A DNA stretch of 16,495 nt from an uncultured Capnocytophaga sp. (GTDB taxonomy: Bacteria; Bacteroidota; Bacteroidia; Flavobacteriales; Flavobacteriaceae): positions 1 to 16,495 of the forward strand of contig NZ_CALHGG010000094.1 in NCBI RefSeq assembly GCF_938029845.1. Reading direction: 5' to 3'. Below are positions 7,884-15,112 of the stretch, one piece after another (within the stretch, counting starts at the first letter, position 1; each line of letters opens with the position of its first letter). The notes under the pieces were generated by a model. That model was not told the origin of the DNA. It was given only the letters and a program-made list of their open reading frames with translations, and searched no databases. The position numbers were made by a program, and so were the translations under genes.

Positions 7884-7915
7884 CAAAAATAAGGAAAAAT
7901 AACTCCCTCCCCAAA
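7884..7915 (-). promoter_or_regulatory. Bacteroidetes-type promoter of the GH3/serine hydrolase gene
   Basis: On the minus strand, TTTG at 7915-7912 is followed by 20 bases and then TATTTTTG at 7891-7884. This is a complete match to the TTTG / TAnnTTTG pattern of Bacteroidetes sigma factors. Transcription should begin a few bases further on, giving a short leader to the ATG at 7862 and ruling out the TTG at 7886. The 8-bp repeat array starts just upstream of it. Confidence 0.75.
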
Positions 7916-7932
7916 GCTACTTTTTAACAATG

Positions 7933-8196
7933 AGATAATTAGATAATTAGCAAATTAGATAATGAGGCAATGTGTCAATTAGACAATTAGACAATTAGAT
8001 AATTAGATAATTAGATAATGAGGCAATTGGCAAATCGACTAATTGGCAAATTGACAAATCAGCAAATCGACAAATCAGCAAATCGACAAATCAGCAAATT
8101 GGCAAATCGACAAATCAGCAAATTGGCAAATCAGCAAATCGACTAATCGACAAATCAGCAAATTGGCAAATCAGCAAATCGACTAATCGGCAAATT
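7933..8196. repeat. Array of 33 degenerate 8-bp tandem units
   Basis: This is a non-coding, AT-rich array with a strict 8-base period. Reading from 7933, 33 consecutive units fit without a single insertion or deletion (264 bases). Nearly all end in AAT plus one base. The first 12 units (to 8028) are mostly of the AGATAATT/AGACAATT type. The next 21 are of the RRCAAATY type (GACAAATC, AGCAAATC, GGCAAATT), with occasional GACTAATC. The period is not a multiple of three and the frames contain stops, so it is not protein-coding. It lies between the trpA stop and the promoter of the GH3/serine hydrolase gene, both of which are on the minus strand. Confidence 0.9.
8109..8188. repeat. Perfect 40-bp higher-order tandem duplication within the array
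   Basis: Positions 8109-8148 and 8149-8188 are identical, each made of the same five 8-bp units in the same order, starting GACAAATC and ending GACTAATC. The array has therefore expanded recently by duplication of multi-unit blocks, as expected from slippage or unequal recombination. Confidence 0.9.
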
Positions 8197-8222
8197 AACA
8201 ATTAACCATTAACAATTGACAA
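8195..8222. repeat. Four 7-bp TTAACAA-type units abutting the trpA stop
   Basis: TTAACAA, TTAACCA, TTAACAA and TTGACAA follow one another at 8195-8222 and end exactly where the trpA stop codon begins (8223 on the plus strand). The period changes from 8 to 7 at this boundary. A similar motif in the opposite orientation lies before trpC at 11528-11560. Confidence 0.7.
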
Positions 8223-8984
8223 TTATTTAAAGAGTTCGTTTATTTGAGTAATCGTCTCTTCGAGGTTGTTGGAGCTAGTAAGCGCCACAATACTAGTACC
8301 CACGATAACCCCATCGGCATATTGGCGCATCTGCTCCACATCAGCATGGGTCTTGATGCCAAAGCCTAAAGACACGGGTAAGGAGGTCTGAGATCTCACT
8401 TGAGCAATAAATTCCTGAAGGCGTGGCAGATCCACCTGTTTGCTTCCTGTAACCCCCAGAGAACCCACAGCATATACAAAGCCATCACCTAGGGAAGCAA
8501 TAGGAGCAATACGCCTCTCGGAAGTTACACTCACCAGTGGAATAAAGGCTATATGGCGTGCTCTAAGCTTTTCTACCAGCTCTTGTGCTTCTTCATAGGG
8601 GAGGTCAGGAATAATCAGTCCGCTGATACCTACATCCTCACATTTCTGCAAAAAGGCATCTATTCCATAAGCAAAAACAAGGTTGTAATAGACCAAGAAT
8701 ACCAAGGGCTTATGTACCTTGCCCTTTACCGAAGCAAGCATATCAAATACCGTATCGGTAGTCACTCCTGCTTGAGAAGCAGTAAAAGAAGCCTGAGAGA
8801 TGAGCTTTCCGTCCGCTAAAGGATCGGAGTAAGGAATACCTATCTCCAAGATGTCTATGGCTGTTCTATCCAAATTGGAGAGGAACGATTTAGTAAAATC
8901 CACAGAAGGGTAACCTGCCACTATATAGCCTATATTGACTTTTTCTTTTTCACTGAAAACAGTTGCAATGGTATTCTTATTCAT
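8223..8984 (-). CDS. trpA: Tryptophan synthase alpha subunit
   Basis: A protein of 253 residues, close to the usual 255-270. It cleaves indole-3-glycerol phosphate to indole and glyceraldehyde 3-phosphate inside the alpha2beta2 tryptophan synthase complex. [14 protein letters not shown] carries the catalytic Glu47 and Asp58. [11 protein letters not shown] and the phosphate-binding SLGVTG and GFGIKT loops are also present. After ADG the usual proline is replaced by lysine ([10 protein letters not shown]), a minor departure from the family pattern. The ATG overlaps the trpB stop by eight bases, so translation is probably coupled. It is the last gene of the operon. The repeat arrays begin directly after its stop and no strong terminator hairpin was seen. 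Confidence 0.96.
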   Translation of the reverse strand: MNKNTIATVFSEKEKVNIGYIVAGYPSVDFTKSFLSNLDRTAIDILEIGIPYSDPLADGKLISQASFTASQAGVTTDTVFDMLASVKGKVHKPLVFLVYYNLVFAYGIDAFLQKCEDVGISGLIIPDLPYEEAQELVEKLRARHIAFIPLVSVTSERRIAPIASLGDGFVYAVGSLGVTGSKQVDLPRLQEFIAQVRSQTSLPVSLGFGIKTHADVEQMRQYADGVIVGTSIVALTSSNNLEETITQINELFK

Positions 8985-10164
8985 ATTTTTCTCCTTTTAA
9001 TACTGAAAAAACGGTGTGCATATCCTTGTCCCCCCTACCTGATACATTTACCACAATAGTTTGCTTTTTGTCCTTAGGAAGGGTTGGACATAATTTATCC
9101 AAATAAGCCAACGCATGAGCACTCTCAATAGCAGGAATAATACCTTCCTTACGTGTGGTCAGTAGCAGCGCATTCATAGCCTCCTGATCCGTAATAGGAA
9201 GATAGTGCGCTCTTTTGGTTTGGAACAAATAAGCATGTTCTGGACCTATTCCTGGGTAGTCCAAGCCTGCAGAGATAGAATGTACAGGGCTTATCTGTCC
9301 GTACTTGTCTTGAAGGACATAGGTCTTCATCCCATGAATAATTCCCTCACGCCCTAAGGTAAGGGTAGCAGCATGTCGCTCCGTATCTATACCCTCGCCT
9401 CCTGCCTCCGCTCCATAGAGTTGGGTAGAGGTATCATCCAAGAAACCTGAGAAAATACCTATCGCATTACTCCCACCACCTACACAAGCGATGATGTGAT
9501 CGGCATGCTTGCCCAAAGCTGTGAGCTGCTCTCGTGCTTCACGACCTATCACCGACTGGAAGTCCCTTACGATAGTCGGATAAGGGTGTGGTCCTACGGC
9601 AGAACCTATCACATAGAAGACGGTTTCTATCTCAGCCACCCAAGACTGTATAGCTGCTGTAGTAGCCTCCTTGAGGGTCTTAAGACCATCCTCTATGGCA
9701 ACCACCTTAGCTCCCAAAAGCTCCATGCGGAATACATTCAGTTGTTGGCGCTGCATATCCACAGCCCCCATATACACCTCACACTCAAGCCCTAAGAGTG
9801 CCGCTGCAGTAGCAGTAGCCACGCCATGTTGACCTGCTCCGGTTTCGGCAATCACTTTTTTCTTACCCATACGTTTGGCCAAAAGTACTTGACCTAAGGC
9901 ATTATTGATCTTATGCGCCCCCGTATGATTGAGATCTTCTCGCTTAAGGAAGATATCATGTCCGTAGTGCGCACTGAGGTTCTTGGCATAATATAAGGGA
10001 GTAGGACGCCCTACATAATTCTTGAGCAAATCCTCCAATTCTGCTTGGAACTGAGGGTCATTTTTAGCTTTCTCGTATTCTTTTTCCAACTCTATTAGGG
10101 CAAACATGGCTGTTTCAGGCACATATTGTCCTCCGAAGTTTCCAAAGTAGGCTTTATTTGTCAT
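8977..10164 (-). CDS. trpB: Tryptophan synthase beta subunit
   Basis: A protein of 395 residues, normal for TrpB1. It is the PLP enzyme that condenses indole with serine to give tryptophan. [14 protein letters not shown] holds the PLP lysine (Lys85), [10 protein letters not shown] is the phosphate-binding glycine loop, and the N-terminus [11 protein letters not shown] is the classical TrpB start. GRPTPLYYA and EDLNHTGA are typical of the subunit that pairs with TrpA. The gene starts 9 bases after the trpF stop and overlaps trpA by eight bases. No unusual residues were noticed. Confidence 0.97.
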   Translation of the reverse strand: MTNKAYFGNFGGQYVPETAMFALIELEKEYEKAKNDPQFQAELEDLLKNYVGRPTPLYYAKNLSAHYGHDIFLKREDLNHTGAHKINNALGQVLLAKRMGKKKVIAETGAGQHGVATATAAALLGLECEVYMGAVDMQRQQLNVFRMELLGAKVVAIEDGLKTLKEATTAAIQSWVAEIETVFYVIGSAVGPHPYPTIVRDFQSVIGREAREQLTALGKHADHIIACVGGGSNAIGIFSGFLDDTSTQLYGAEAGGEGIDTERHAATLTLGREGIIHGMKTYVLQDKYGQISPVHSISAGLDYPGIGPEHAYLFQTKRAHYLPITDQEAMNALLLTTRKEGIIPAIESAHALAYLDKLCPTLPKDKKQTIVVNVSGRGDKDMHTVFSVLKGEKYE

Positions 10165-10173
10165 ATTATTAGG

Positions 10174-10797
10174 CTATTTGCTGTGTTTATGTATCTTTTC
10201 TATGAGTTTTTCTATTAGGGGACGACTTTTTCGATTGCCTTGCTCCACTTTGCTATTGACATCTATAATTGCAGGCTTATAGAGGAGTGCCTCTTGTACA
10301 TTTTCCTCGGAGACTCCTCCTGCCAAGATAAAGCTATAAGAAGGAAGCCCCTCCAATAGTTGCCAATCGAAAGCGAAGCCATTGCCTCCTTCTGCGGTTC
10401 CCTTGGTGTCTAACAGAGGAAACTCCACATAAGGCAGGTAATCCTCTATCATTGGTAGTTTGTCCCATACAGGGAAGGCCTTCCATACCCTTATTCCTAA
10501 GGGTTTTAGCATTTCGCAAAACACCTCTGACTCCGCCCCATGCAGTTGTATTACATCAATTTCTGTAAGATTGACTGTATCTACAATTTGCTCCAAAGGA
10601 GCATCCACAAAGACCCCTACGGTCTGCTTGCCTACACTATGGGCTACTTTAGTAATCTCCTTAGCTAATGGCACCGATACACAGCGAGGACTTTTTGGGG
10701 CAAAGATACACCCAAAATAATCAATAGGCAAGTCCTTCAAAGCCTGTATCTCTTCCAAACTACGGATACCGCATATCTTCAAAGCTGTTTTTTCCAT
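10174..10797 (-). CDS. trpF: Phosphoribosylanthranilate isomerase
   Basis: A (beta/alpha)8-barrel of 207 residues that converts N-(5-phosphoribosyl)anthranilate to carboxyphenylamino-deoxyribulose phosphate. KICGIRS carries the catalytic Cys9 and LLDTKGTAEGGNG carries the catalytic Asp. APKSPRCV, VGVFVDAP, IQLHGAES and LAGGVSEENV are the expected conserved strands and loops. The start ATG shares one base with the trpC stop (TAATG), so translation is coupled. It is a single-function protein here, not fused to TrpC as in enteric bacteria. Confidence 0.96.
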   Translation of the reverse strand: MEKTALKICGIRSLEEIQALKDLPIDYFGCIFAPKSPRCVSVPLAKEITKVAHSVGKQTVGVFVDAPLEQIVDTVNLTEIDVIQLHGAESEVFCEMLKPLGIRVWKAFPVWDKLPMIEDYLPYVEFPLLDTKGTAEGGNGFAFDWQLLEGLPSYSFILAGGVSEENVQEALLYKPAIIDVNSKVEQGNRKSRPLIEKLIEKIHKHSK

Positions 10798-11525
10798 TAG
10801 AATAAAAGTCCTTTCATGAGTGCTTCTCCTATAAGGAGTGCATCCACCCCGAGGGTTTCAGCATAATGTACATCTTTCTTACAGAGGTAACCACTCTCGC
10901 TTACCACCAACAGTGAAGAGCGTTGTCCTTCAGGGATTTGGGATAGCAGTCGCTCGGTAGTCTGTAAGGAAACCTCAAAGGTATTGAGGTTACGGTTATT
11001 AATTCCCAATAGTTTCAACTGAGGGATACGCAATGCTCTTTGCAGTTCAGCCTCATCATGTACCTCCACTAGCACATCCATTTGTAAGTCGTACGCCAAG
11101 GCATGGAGTGCTTGTAACTGCTCATCAGAAAGCATTCTGACTATCAGCAAGATAGCCGAAGCCCCTAAGAACTTGGCTTGTGCTACCTGAAAAGGGGTAT
11201 AAATAAAGTCCTTTCTTAGTATAGGTATTTGAGGGAAAGCCGTTACTACCTGAGGGATAAAGGCGTTATCTCCTTTGAAATAAGCCTCTTCGGTCAATAT
11301 AGAGAAAGCCGCCACCCCATGCTCCACATAGTGAGCCGCTTGTTTTAAGAGGTCAAAATCCTCAAGGGCTATCTGTCCCTTGGAGGGAGAAGCCCGCTTG
11401 ATCTCTCCTATGATACGTATGCCCTCTTGTGCCAGCGCCTTAAAAAAAGAAGGACGCTCCACAGAGGCCAGCTCTCGCTGGAGTTGCAAATCTCTTTGCT
11501 GTTTTATTTGTAATAGTATATCCAA
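10797..11525 (-). CDS. trpC: Indole-3-glycerol-phosphate synthase, probable TTG start
   Basis: A protein of 242 residues, slightly shorter than the usual 255-270. It closes the indole ring from carboxyphenylamino-deoxyribulose phosphate. IIGEIKRASPSKG holds the catalytic Glu and Lys, ILRKDFIYTPFQV the second Lys, LLGINNRNLNTFE and VVSESGY the phosphate and substrate loops. The only plausible start I see is TTG at 11525: upstream in frame there is a stop and no ATG, and the sequence there is an AT-rich repeat. The N-terminal helix common to the family is shortened. Together these suggest that the 5' end of the gene was remodelled when the segment carrying the membrane-protein gene came to lie between trpGD and trpC. 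Confidence 0.92.
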   Translation of the reverse strand: MDILLQIKQQRDLQLQRELASVERPSFFKALAQEGIRIIGEIKRASPSKGQIALEDFDLLKQAAHYVEHGVAAFSILTEEAYFKGDNAFIPQVVTAFPQIPILRKDFIYTPFQVAQAKFLGASAILLIVRMLSDEQLQALHALAYDLQMDVLVEVHDEAELQRALRIPQLKLLGINNRNLNTFEVSLQTTERLLSQIPEGQRSSLLVVSESGYLCKKDVHYAETLGVDALLIGEALMKGLLF

Positions 11526-11527
11526 AG

Positions 11528-11560
11528 TAATTGTTAATTATCAATTGTTAATTGTTAATG
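11528..11560. repeat. 7-bp ATTGTTA-type repeat upstream of trpC
   Basis: The plus strand reads ATTGTTA, ATTATCA, ATTGTTA, ATTGTTA, then ATG. The complement is the TTAACAAT motif also found next to trpA at 8195-8222. It sits directly before the trpC TTG start, so it forms the end of the untranslated spacer. Confidence 0.6.
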
Positions 11561-11644
11561 CAATTCTATCATTAAGATACAAATTCGCTAGCTTTCTAAG
11601 ATGCAATAAATTGCGCCTTAACGAATTAGATTATATAAATATTT

Positions 11645-11672
11645 TTAACTATTGATTCACATTAATAGTTAA
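11645..11672. terminator. AT-rich hairpin at the end of the membrane-protein gene
   Basis: A perfect 9-bp inverted repeat, TTAACTATT at 11645-11653 and AATAGTTAA at 11664-11672, has a 10-base loop and includes the stop codon at 11662. It is AT-only apart from one pair. On the minus strand it is followed by AAAATATTTATA rather than a clean U-run, and on the plus strand by a T-rich run. It could reduce read-through into trpC, but the case is weak. Confidence 0.3.
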
Positions 11673-12099
11673 TATTTTTTATTTCTTTAATAAACTTATT
11701 TGTCAGAAGAACATATATAATCATAAGCATAGGGAAATATCTATAAGAATTCCAAAATATAGTAATCCATGTCTCCTCAAAAGAATAAGTACTCCAAGCG
11801 GCAACTCTATCTACAAAAAGCATATAATTAATATAGTAGAGCGTGGATAATAGAAATAATAAAATCAATCCATACAAATACACGCTCCTGTTCACTACTC
11901 TAAACAAAAGAGTGAGTAGTACCGCTAAAACACCCATTTTTATGAGTAAAAATACAAAAATATCTTCTCCTAAGGAACATTCTAAGCAAGAGGAAGACAT
12001 ACCCCCCTTATAATCCTTCATGGATAAGAATAGGAAAATAACATCTGTTACAAAAACAGCTATTAGAAACAGTATGTATTTTAATAGCTTTTGTCTCAT
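11662..12099 (-). CDS. Four-helix membrane protein of unknown function inside the trp operon
   Basis: A protein of 145 residues with about four hydrophobic segments: roughly 7-26, 47-66, 73-95 and 115-133. The loop after the first span carries SSSCLECS (Cys38 and Cys41), which could form a disulfide or bind metal. Charged residues are few and cluster at the ends and between spans. I do not recognise the family. Its ATG lies 7 bases after the trpGD stop, so it is transcribed with the operon, but about 135 AT-rich bases separate it from trpC. Its base composition is clearly lower in GC than the trp genes around it, which suggests later arrival. A role in tryptophan transport is conceivable from position alone; the protein is small for a transporter. 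Confidence 0.7.
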   Translation of the reverse strand: MRQKLLKYILFLIAVFVTDVIFLFLSMKDYKGGMSSSCLECSLGEDIFVFLLIKMGVLAVLLTLLFRVVNRSVYLYGLILLFLLSTLYYINYMLFVDRVAAWSTYSFEETWITIFWNSYRYFPMLMIIYVLLTNKFIKEIKNINY

Positions 12100-12106
12100 A
12101 CTCCTT

Positions 12107-13741
12107 TTACCTTTTATCTTTTACCCTTAAATAGTGCTCATACACCTTTCCGCTACGGATAGCCTCCTCTATAAGCGGTTTGGCCTCGGCAGGGTGCTTG
12201 ACAAAGTCGGCTGCATAGAGAGCAAACATAGCATTGAGTATCACGATATCCGACTTAGGCGATTGTTCTTCTCCCTTGAGCGTTCTCAGGAGTATGGCCG
12301 CATTCTCCTCTGGAGTACCTCCCTGTATATCGGCATGGAAAGCCCTTTTAAAGCCAAACATCTCAGGGGCTATAGTATATTCAAGTATCTTTCCGTCCTT
12401 GACTTCCACAATCTTAGTCTCATCACAGAGGGTAATCTCGTCCAAGCCGTCATTACCCCTTACAACCAAGGCGTGTTTTCTGCCTAATAGCTGGAGTGTT
12501 TCCGCATACAAGCGCTGTACTGGCTCGTGGTAAAGCCCTACCAGCTGATACTTGAGCTTGGTATTGGGGTGCAATAGTGGACCTAACACATTGAATACCG
12601 TACGTATACCGAGCCTTTGTCTTACCTCCTTCACCTCTCCTACCAATGGATGAAAAAAAGGCGCATGGAAGAAAGCCAAGTGTTCTTTCTGGAGATGTGT
12701 TAGCTGTTCCAAAAGAGATGTTTCCAAAGGAATCCCCAATTGACCTAATACATCGGAACTACCGCTCTGGCTAGTTACCGAACGATTGCCATGCTTGGCT
12801 ACCTTCACCCCCATAGCAGCCACGATGAAGGCTACTGTAGTGGAAATATTAATCGTTTTAAGACCATCCCCTCCTGTCCCACAGAGATCTATCATAGGAC
12901 TCTCATCGGCAAAAGTAGTACTATAAGCTAAAATATTTCTTACAAAAGCAGTCAGAGATTCAGGATAAAGACTTTTCTCTGAAATCAAGACCAAAAGAGC
13001 CCCTAACTGTACAATATCATACTGTTTGGTATGGATAACTGCACAAATTTCCTTGAAGTCTTCGTTGGCTAAAGGGATATTCTCCTGTAGCTTCTTCAGT
13101 GCTGCCTTGAATACCTCATTGGCTCTTGCCCTCTGAAGTGTATGATAAACTTCTGAAGATTCTACCTTCTGAGTATGAGTGATAAAGTTCTTGATGATAT
13201 GCTTGCCATACTCAGTAAAAAATGATTCAGGGTGAAACTGTATGCTATAGATAGGCTTTTCCTTGTGTTCCAACGCCATAATGATATCATCGTCCGAAAG
13301 GGCTGTCACACGAATATTCTCAGGGAGTTGCTCCTTCCCTACATAGAGAGAGTGGTAGCGCATTACCTGAAATTGCTTAGGTAAGCCTCTGAAAAGCAAG
13401 GTATTGTCATCAGTCACCGTAAGGGTAGAGGTTTTCCCATGTAGGGGCACTTCCATACGCTTAATTTCTGCCCCATTGACCAGACCGAAAGCCTGATGTC
13501 CTAAGCAGATACCCAAGACAGGAATGGTGGTTGTCTTCTGAAGAATCTCCAAACAGATACCACTATCCTTAGGATGCTTTGGCCCTGGAGAAAGCACAAT
13601 GCGAGAGGGGTGTAGGGCGGTGATCTGCTCCCAAGTAATCGCATCGTTGCGTACGGTTCTGACCTCCTCGTCGGTGAGTTCTTGGAGGTATTGAGCTACA
13701 TTGAATACAAAAGAATCGTAATTATCTATCAGTAATATCAT
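12107..13741 (-). CDS. trpGD: TrpGD fusion: anthranilate synthase amidotransferase and anthranilate phosphoribosyltransferase
   Basis: A two-domain protein of 544 residues. Residues 1 to about 190 are a class I glutamine amidotransferase, which supplies ammonia to TrpE. It has the DNYDSFVFN start, SPGPKHPKDSG, the nucleophile Cys79 in GICLGHQ, and His170/Glu172 in FHPES. Residues about 205-544 are anthranilate phosphoribosyltransferase, which joins anthranilate to PRPP: CGTGGDGLKTINIS (PRPP loop), KHGNRSVTSQSGSSDVL, FFHAPFFHPLVGEVKEVR and FNVLGPLLHP. A short linker of about 15 residues joins them. The usual SPGPG.P of TrpG reads SPGPKHP here. The ATG overlaps the trpE stop by four bases (ATGA), matching the 1:1 need of TrpE and TrpG. 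The fusion is well known in enteric bacteria; as far as I recall, trpG and trpD are usually separate in Bacteroidetes. Confidence 0.95.
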   Translation of the reverse strand: MILLIDNYDSFVFNVAQYLQELTDEEVRTVRNDAITWEQITALHPSRIVLSPGPKHPKDSGICLEILQKTTTIPVLGICLGHQAFGLVNGAEIKRMEVPLHGKTSTLTVTDDNTLLFRGLPKQFQVMRYHSLYVGKEQLPENIRVTALSDDDIIMALEHKEKPIYSIQFHPESFFTEYGKHIIKNFITHTQKVESSEVYHTLQRARANEVFKAALKKLQENIPLANEDFKEICAVIHTKQYDIVQLGALLVLISEKSLYPESLTAFVRNILAYSTTFADESPMIDLCGTGGDGLKTINISTTVAFIVAAMGVKVAKHGNRSVTSQSGSSDVLGQLGIPLETSLLEQLTHLQKEHLAFFHAPFFHPLVGEVKEVRQRLGIRTVFNVLGPLLHPNTKLKYQLVGLYHEPVQRLYAETLQLLGRKHALVVRGNDGLDEITLCDETKIVEVKDGKILEYTIAPEMFGFKRAFHADIQGGTPEENAAILLRTLKGEEQSPKSDIVILNAMFALYAADFVKHPAEAKPLIEEAIRSGKVYEHYLRVKDKR

Positions 13742-15015
13742 TTCTCTTTACAATTTTTGGTAAATACATTCAGTACAGAAGCCCGCTTATGGCATATCTC
13801 TTCATATTCCTTCTCTGGGGAAGAATCATAGACAATGCCTGCTCCTGCTTGGATAAAGACCTTTGCCTCCCCTTGCTCAACATTGGCTTTTTCAAAGAAG
13901 GCACTACGTATAACAATAGCCAATTGTACATTTCCATTGAAGTGCAAAAAGCCGATACCTCCTCCATAGACATTGCGCCTGAAAGATTCTAGTTCTCCAA
14001 TTAGCTCCATGGCTCGTATTTTAGGGGCACCGCTAAGGGTACCTGCAGGGAAAACAATAGAAATTACCTCAAAAGGAGATACTTCGGCACGCTTGGTGCC
14101 ATATACATGGGATTCTATATGCATAATATGCTCATAGCGAAGTATATGCATCATGTCCTTAACCACTACGGAGCCTTTTTCAGCAAATTTGCCAATATCA
14201 TTACGTGCCAAATCCACCAACATACGATGTTCAGCACACTCTTTGGGGTCAGCCAAAAGCTCCTGTTCCAAGCGTAAATCCTCATTGGCATCCTTTCCAC
14301 GTGGGCGAGAACCCGCAATAGGGGCTATATGAATCTGACTACCTGTAATATCTACTAGAATTTCGGGAGAAGAACCCACCACATCACCATATTGGGTTGG
14401 GAAGTGGAACATATAAGGGGAGGGATTGGCCTTACTCAGATAGCGATAGAAATCTAATGAGTCCAGATTACTCTTAACGGACAATTGTTCACTGAGCACC
14501 ACTTGGAAAACATCCCCTGAACGTATATATTCCTTGGCTTTTTCTACCATTTGGTAGAAATGTGCTCTCTCCTGAGTAAGATCAGTCTGTAACTGATAAA
14601 AAGCCTCTTGTGTTGGGGGCAACTCTTGGGCGTTAGCTTCCTCTAAGAAATGGAGATACTGCTGCTCATCACCATAGAAAGAATACACCTTGCTCACTTT
14701 GGAATAGTGCAGATAGGCCTTTGCATTGGCAAAAACAAAAGCAGGAAAGTCATATTGCCTTTGGGTTTTCTCAGGAATTTGTTCAAAGAAATGAATCGTC
14801 TCATAAGAAAACACCCCAAAAAGTCCCGCAAAAGGAGCTATGGCTTTCTGCTGCTGATGATACTGTTCTAAGGAAGAATAACTATACTCATAGGCGTCTA
14901 AGTAGTCACAGTCAATCCCAATAATCACCTGATTGACATCTTCCGCCAGATAAGAGTTTTTGTATCTTTCCCTGATTTGTGTATAATAAAAAAGAGGAGC
15001 ACCTGTTAAAAACAT
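13738..15015 (-). CDS. trpE: Anthranilate synthase component I, short N-terminal region
   Basis: A protein of 425 residues, shorter than the usual 460-520. It converts chorismate to anthranilate using ammonia from TrpG. The chorismate-binding half is complete: VFQVVLSEQL, NPSPYMFHF, GSSPEILV, PIAGSRPRG, LARNDIGKF, PAGTLSGAPKIRAMELI, YGGGIGF and IQAGAGIVYDSSPEKEYEE. PIAGSRPRG and the coupled trpGD gene argue for TrpE rather than PabB. The N-terminus is reduced. After TGAPLFYYTQIRERYKNS, where the family normally shows LLESS (the tryptophan-binding feedback motif), this protein reads YLAED, and the next segment is compressed. Feedback control may therefore be weak or different; this is inference from a by-eye alignment. 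It is the first gene of the operon. Confidence 0.94.
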   Translation of the reverse strand: MFLTGAPLFYYTQIRERYKNSYLAEDVNQVIIGIDCDYLDAYEYSYSSLEQYHQQQKAIAPFAGLFGVFSYETIHFFEQIPEKTQRQYDFPAFVFANAKAYLHYSKVSKVYSFYGDEQQYLHFLEEANAQELPPTQEAFYQLQTDLTQERAHFYQMVEKAKEYIRSGDVFQVVLSEQLSVKSNLDSLDFYRYLSKANPSPYMFHFPTQYGDVVGSSPEILVDITGSQIHIAPIAGSRPRGKDANEDLRLEQELLADPKECAEHRMLVDLARNDIGKFAEKGSVVVKDMMHILRYEHIMHIESHVYGTKRAEVSPFEVISIVFPAGTLSGAPKIRAMELIGELESFRRNVYGGGIGFLHFNGNVQLAIVIRSAFFEKANVEQGEAKVFIQAGAGIVYDSSPEKEYEEICHKRASVLNVFTKNCKEK

Positions 15016-15061
15016 AATTTCAGTTATTAGTGGCCAGTAGTTAATGATTGATTGAAAGGTG

Positions 15062-15093
15062 CAAAGATAAAAATAATTTGGTAAAATACCAAT
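15062..15093 (-). promoter_or_regulatory. Putative trp operon promoter
   Basis: On the minus strand, ATTG at 15093-15090 is followed by 20 bases and TATCTTTG at 15069-15062, matching the Bacteroidetes -33/-7 pattern with the same spacing as the promoter at 7884-7915. The ATG of trpE (15015) is 46 bases downstream of the box. The leader is too short for a Trp-codon leader peptide and attenuator, and none is seen. Confidence 0.65.
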
Positions 15094-15096
15094 TAT
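15073..15096. promoter_or_regulatory. Near-perfect palindrome between the trpE promoter boxes (candidate operator)
   Basis: TTGGTA (15078-15083) and TACCAA (15087-15092) form a perfect inverted repeat around AAA. With the flanking bases ATAAT and TTAT it extends to about 10 bp per arm with one extra T. It lies between, and overlaps, the -33 element, where a bound repressor would block transcription. Confidence 0.4.
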
Positions 15097-15112
15097 TTAG
15101 CATATATATCTT

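Noticed and set aside
7863..7886. Longer start (TTG at 7886) for the GH3/serine hydrolase gene
   Set aside because: The TTG is part of the -7 promoter box, and the ATG at 7862 gives a clean signal peptide.
7933..8196. CRISPR array
   Set aside because: The repeat period is 8 bases with no spacers of 25-40 bases and no cas genes nearby.
13738..15015. PabB (aminodeoxychorismate synthase) instead of TrpE
   Set aside because: PIAGSRPRG matches the TrpE form of the motif, and the gene is translationally coupled to trpGD in a complete trp operon.
15016..15061. Tryptophan leader peptide and attenuator before trpE
   Set aside because: The leader is under 50 bases, has a single TGG, no run of Trp codons and no terminator hairpin.
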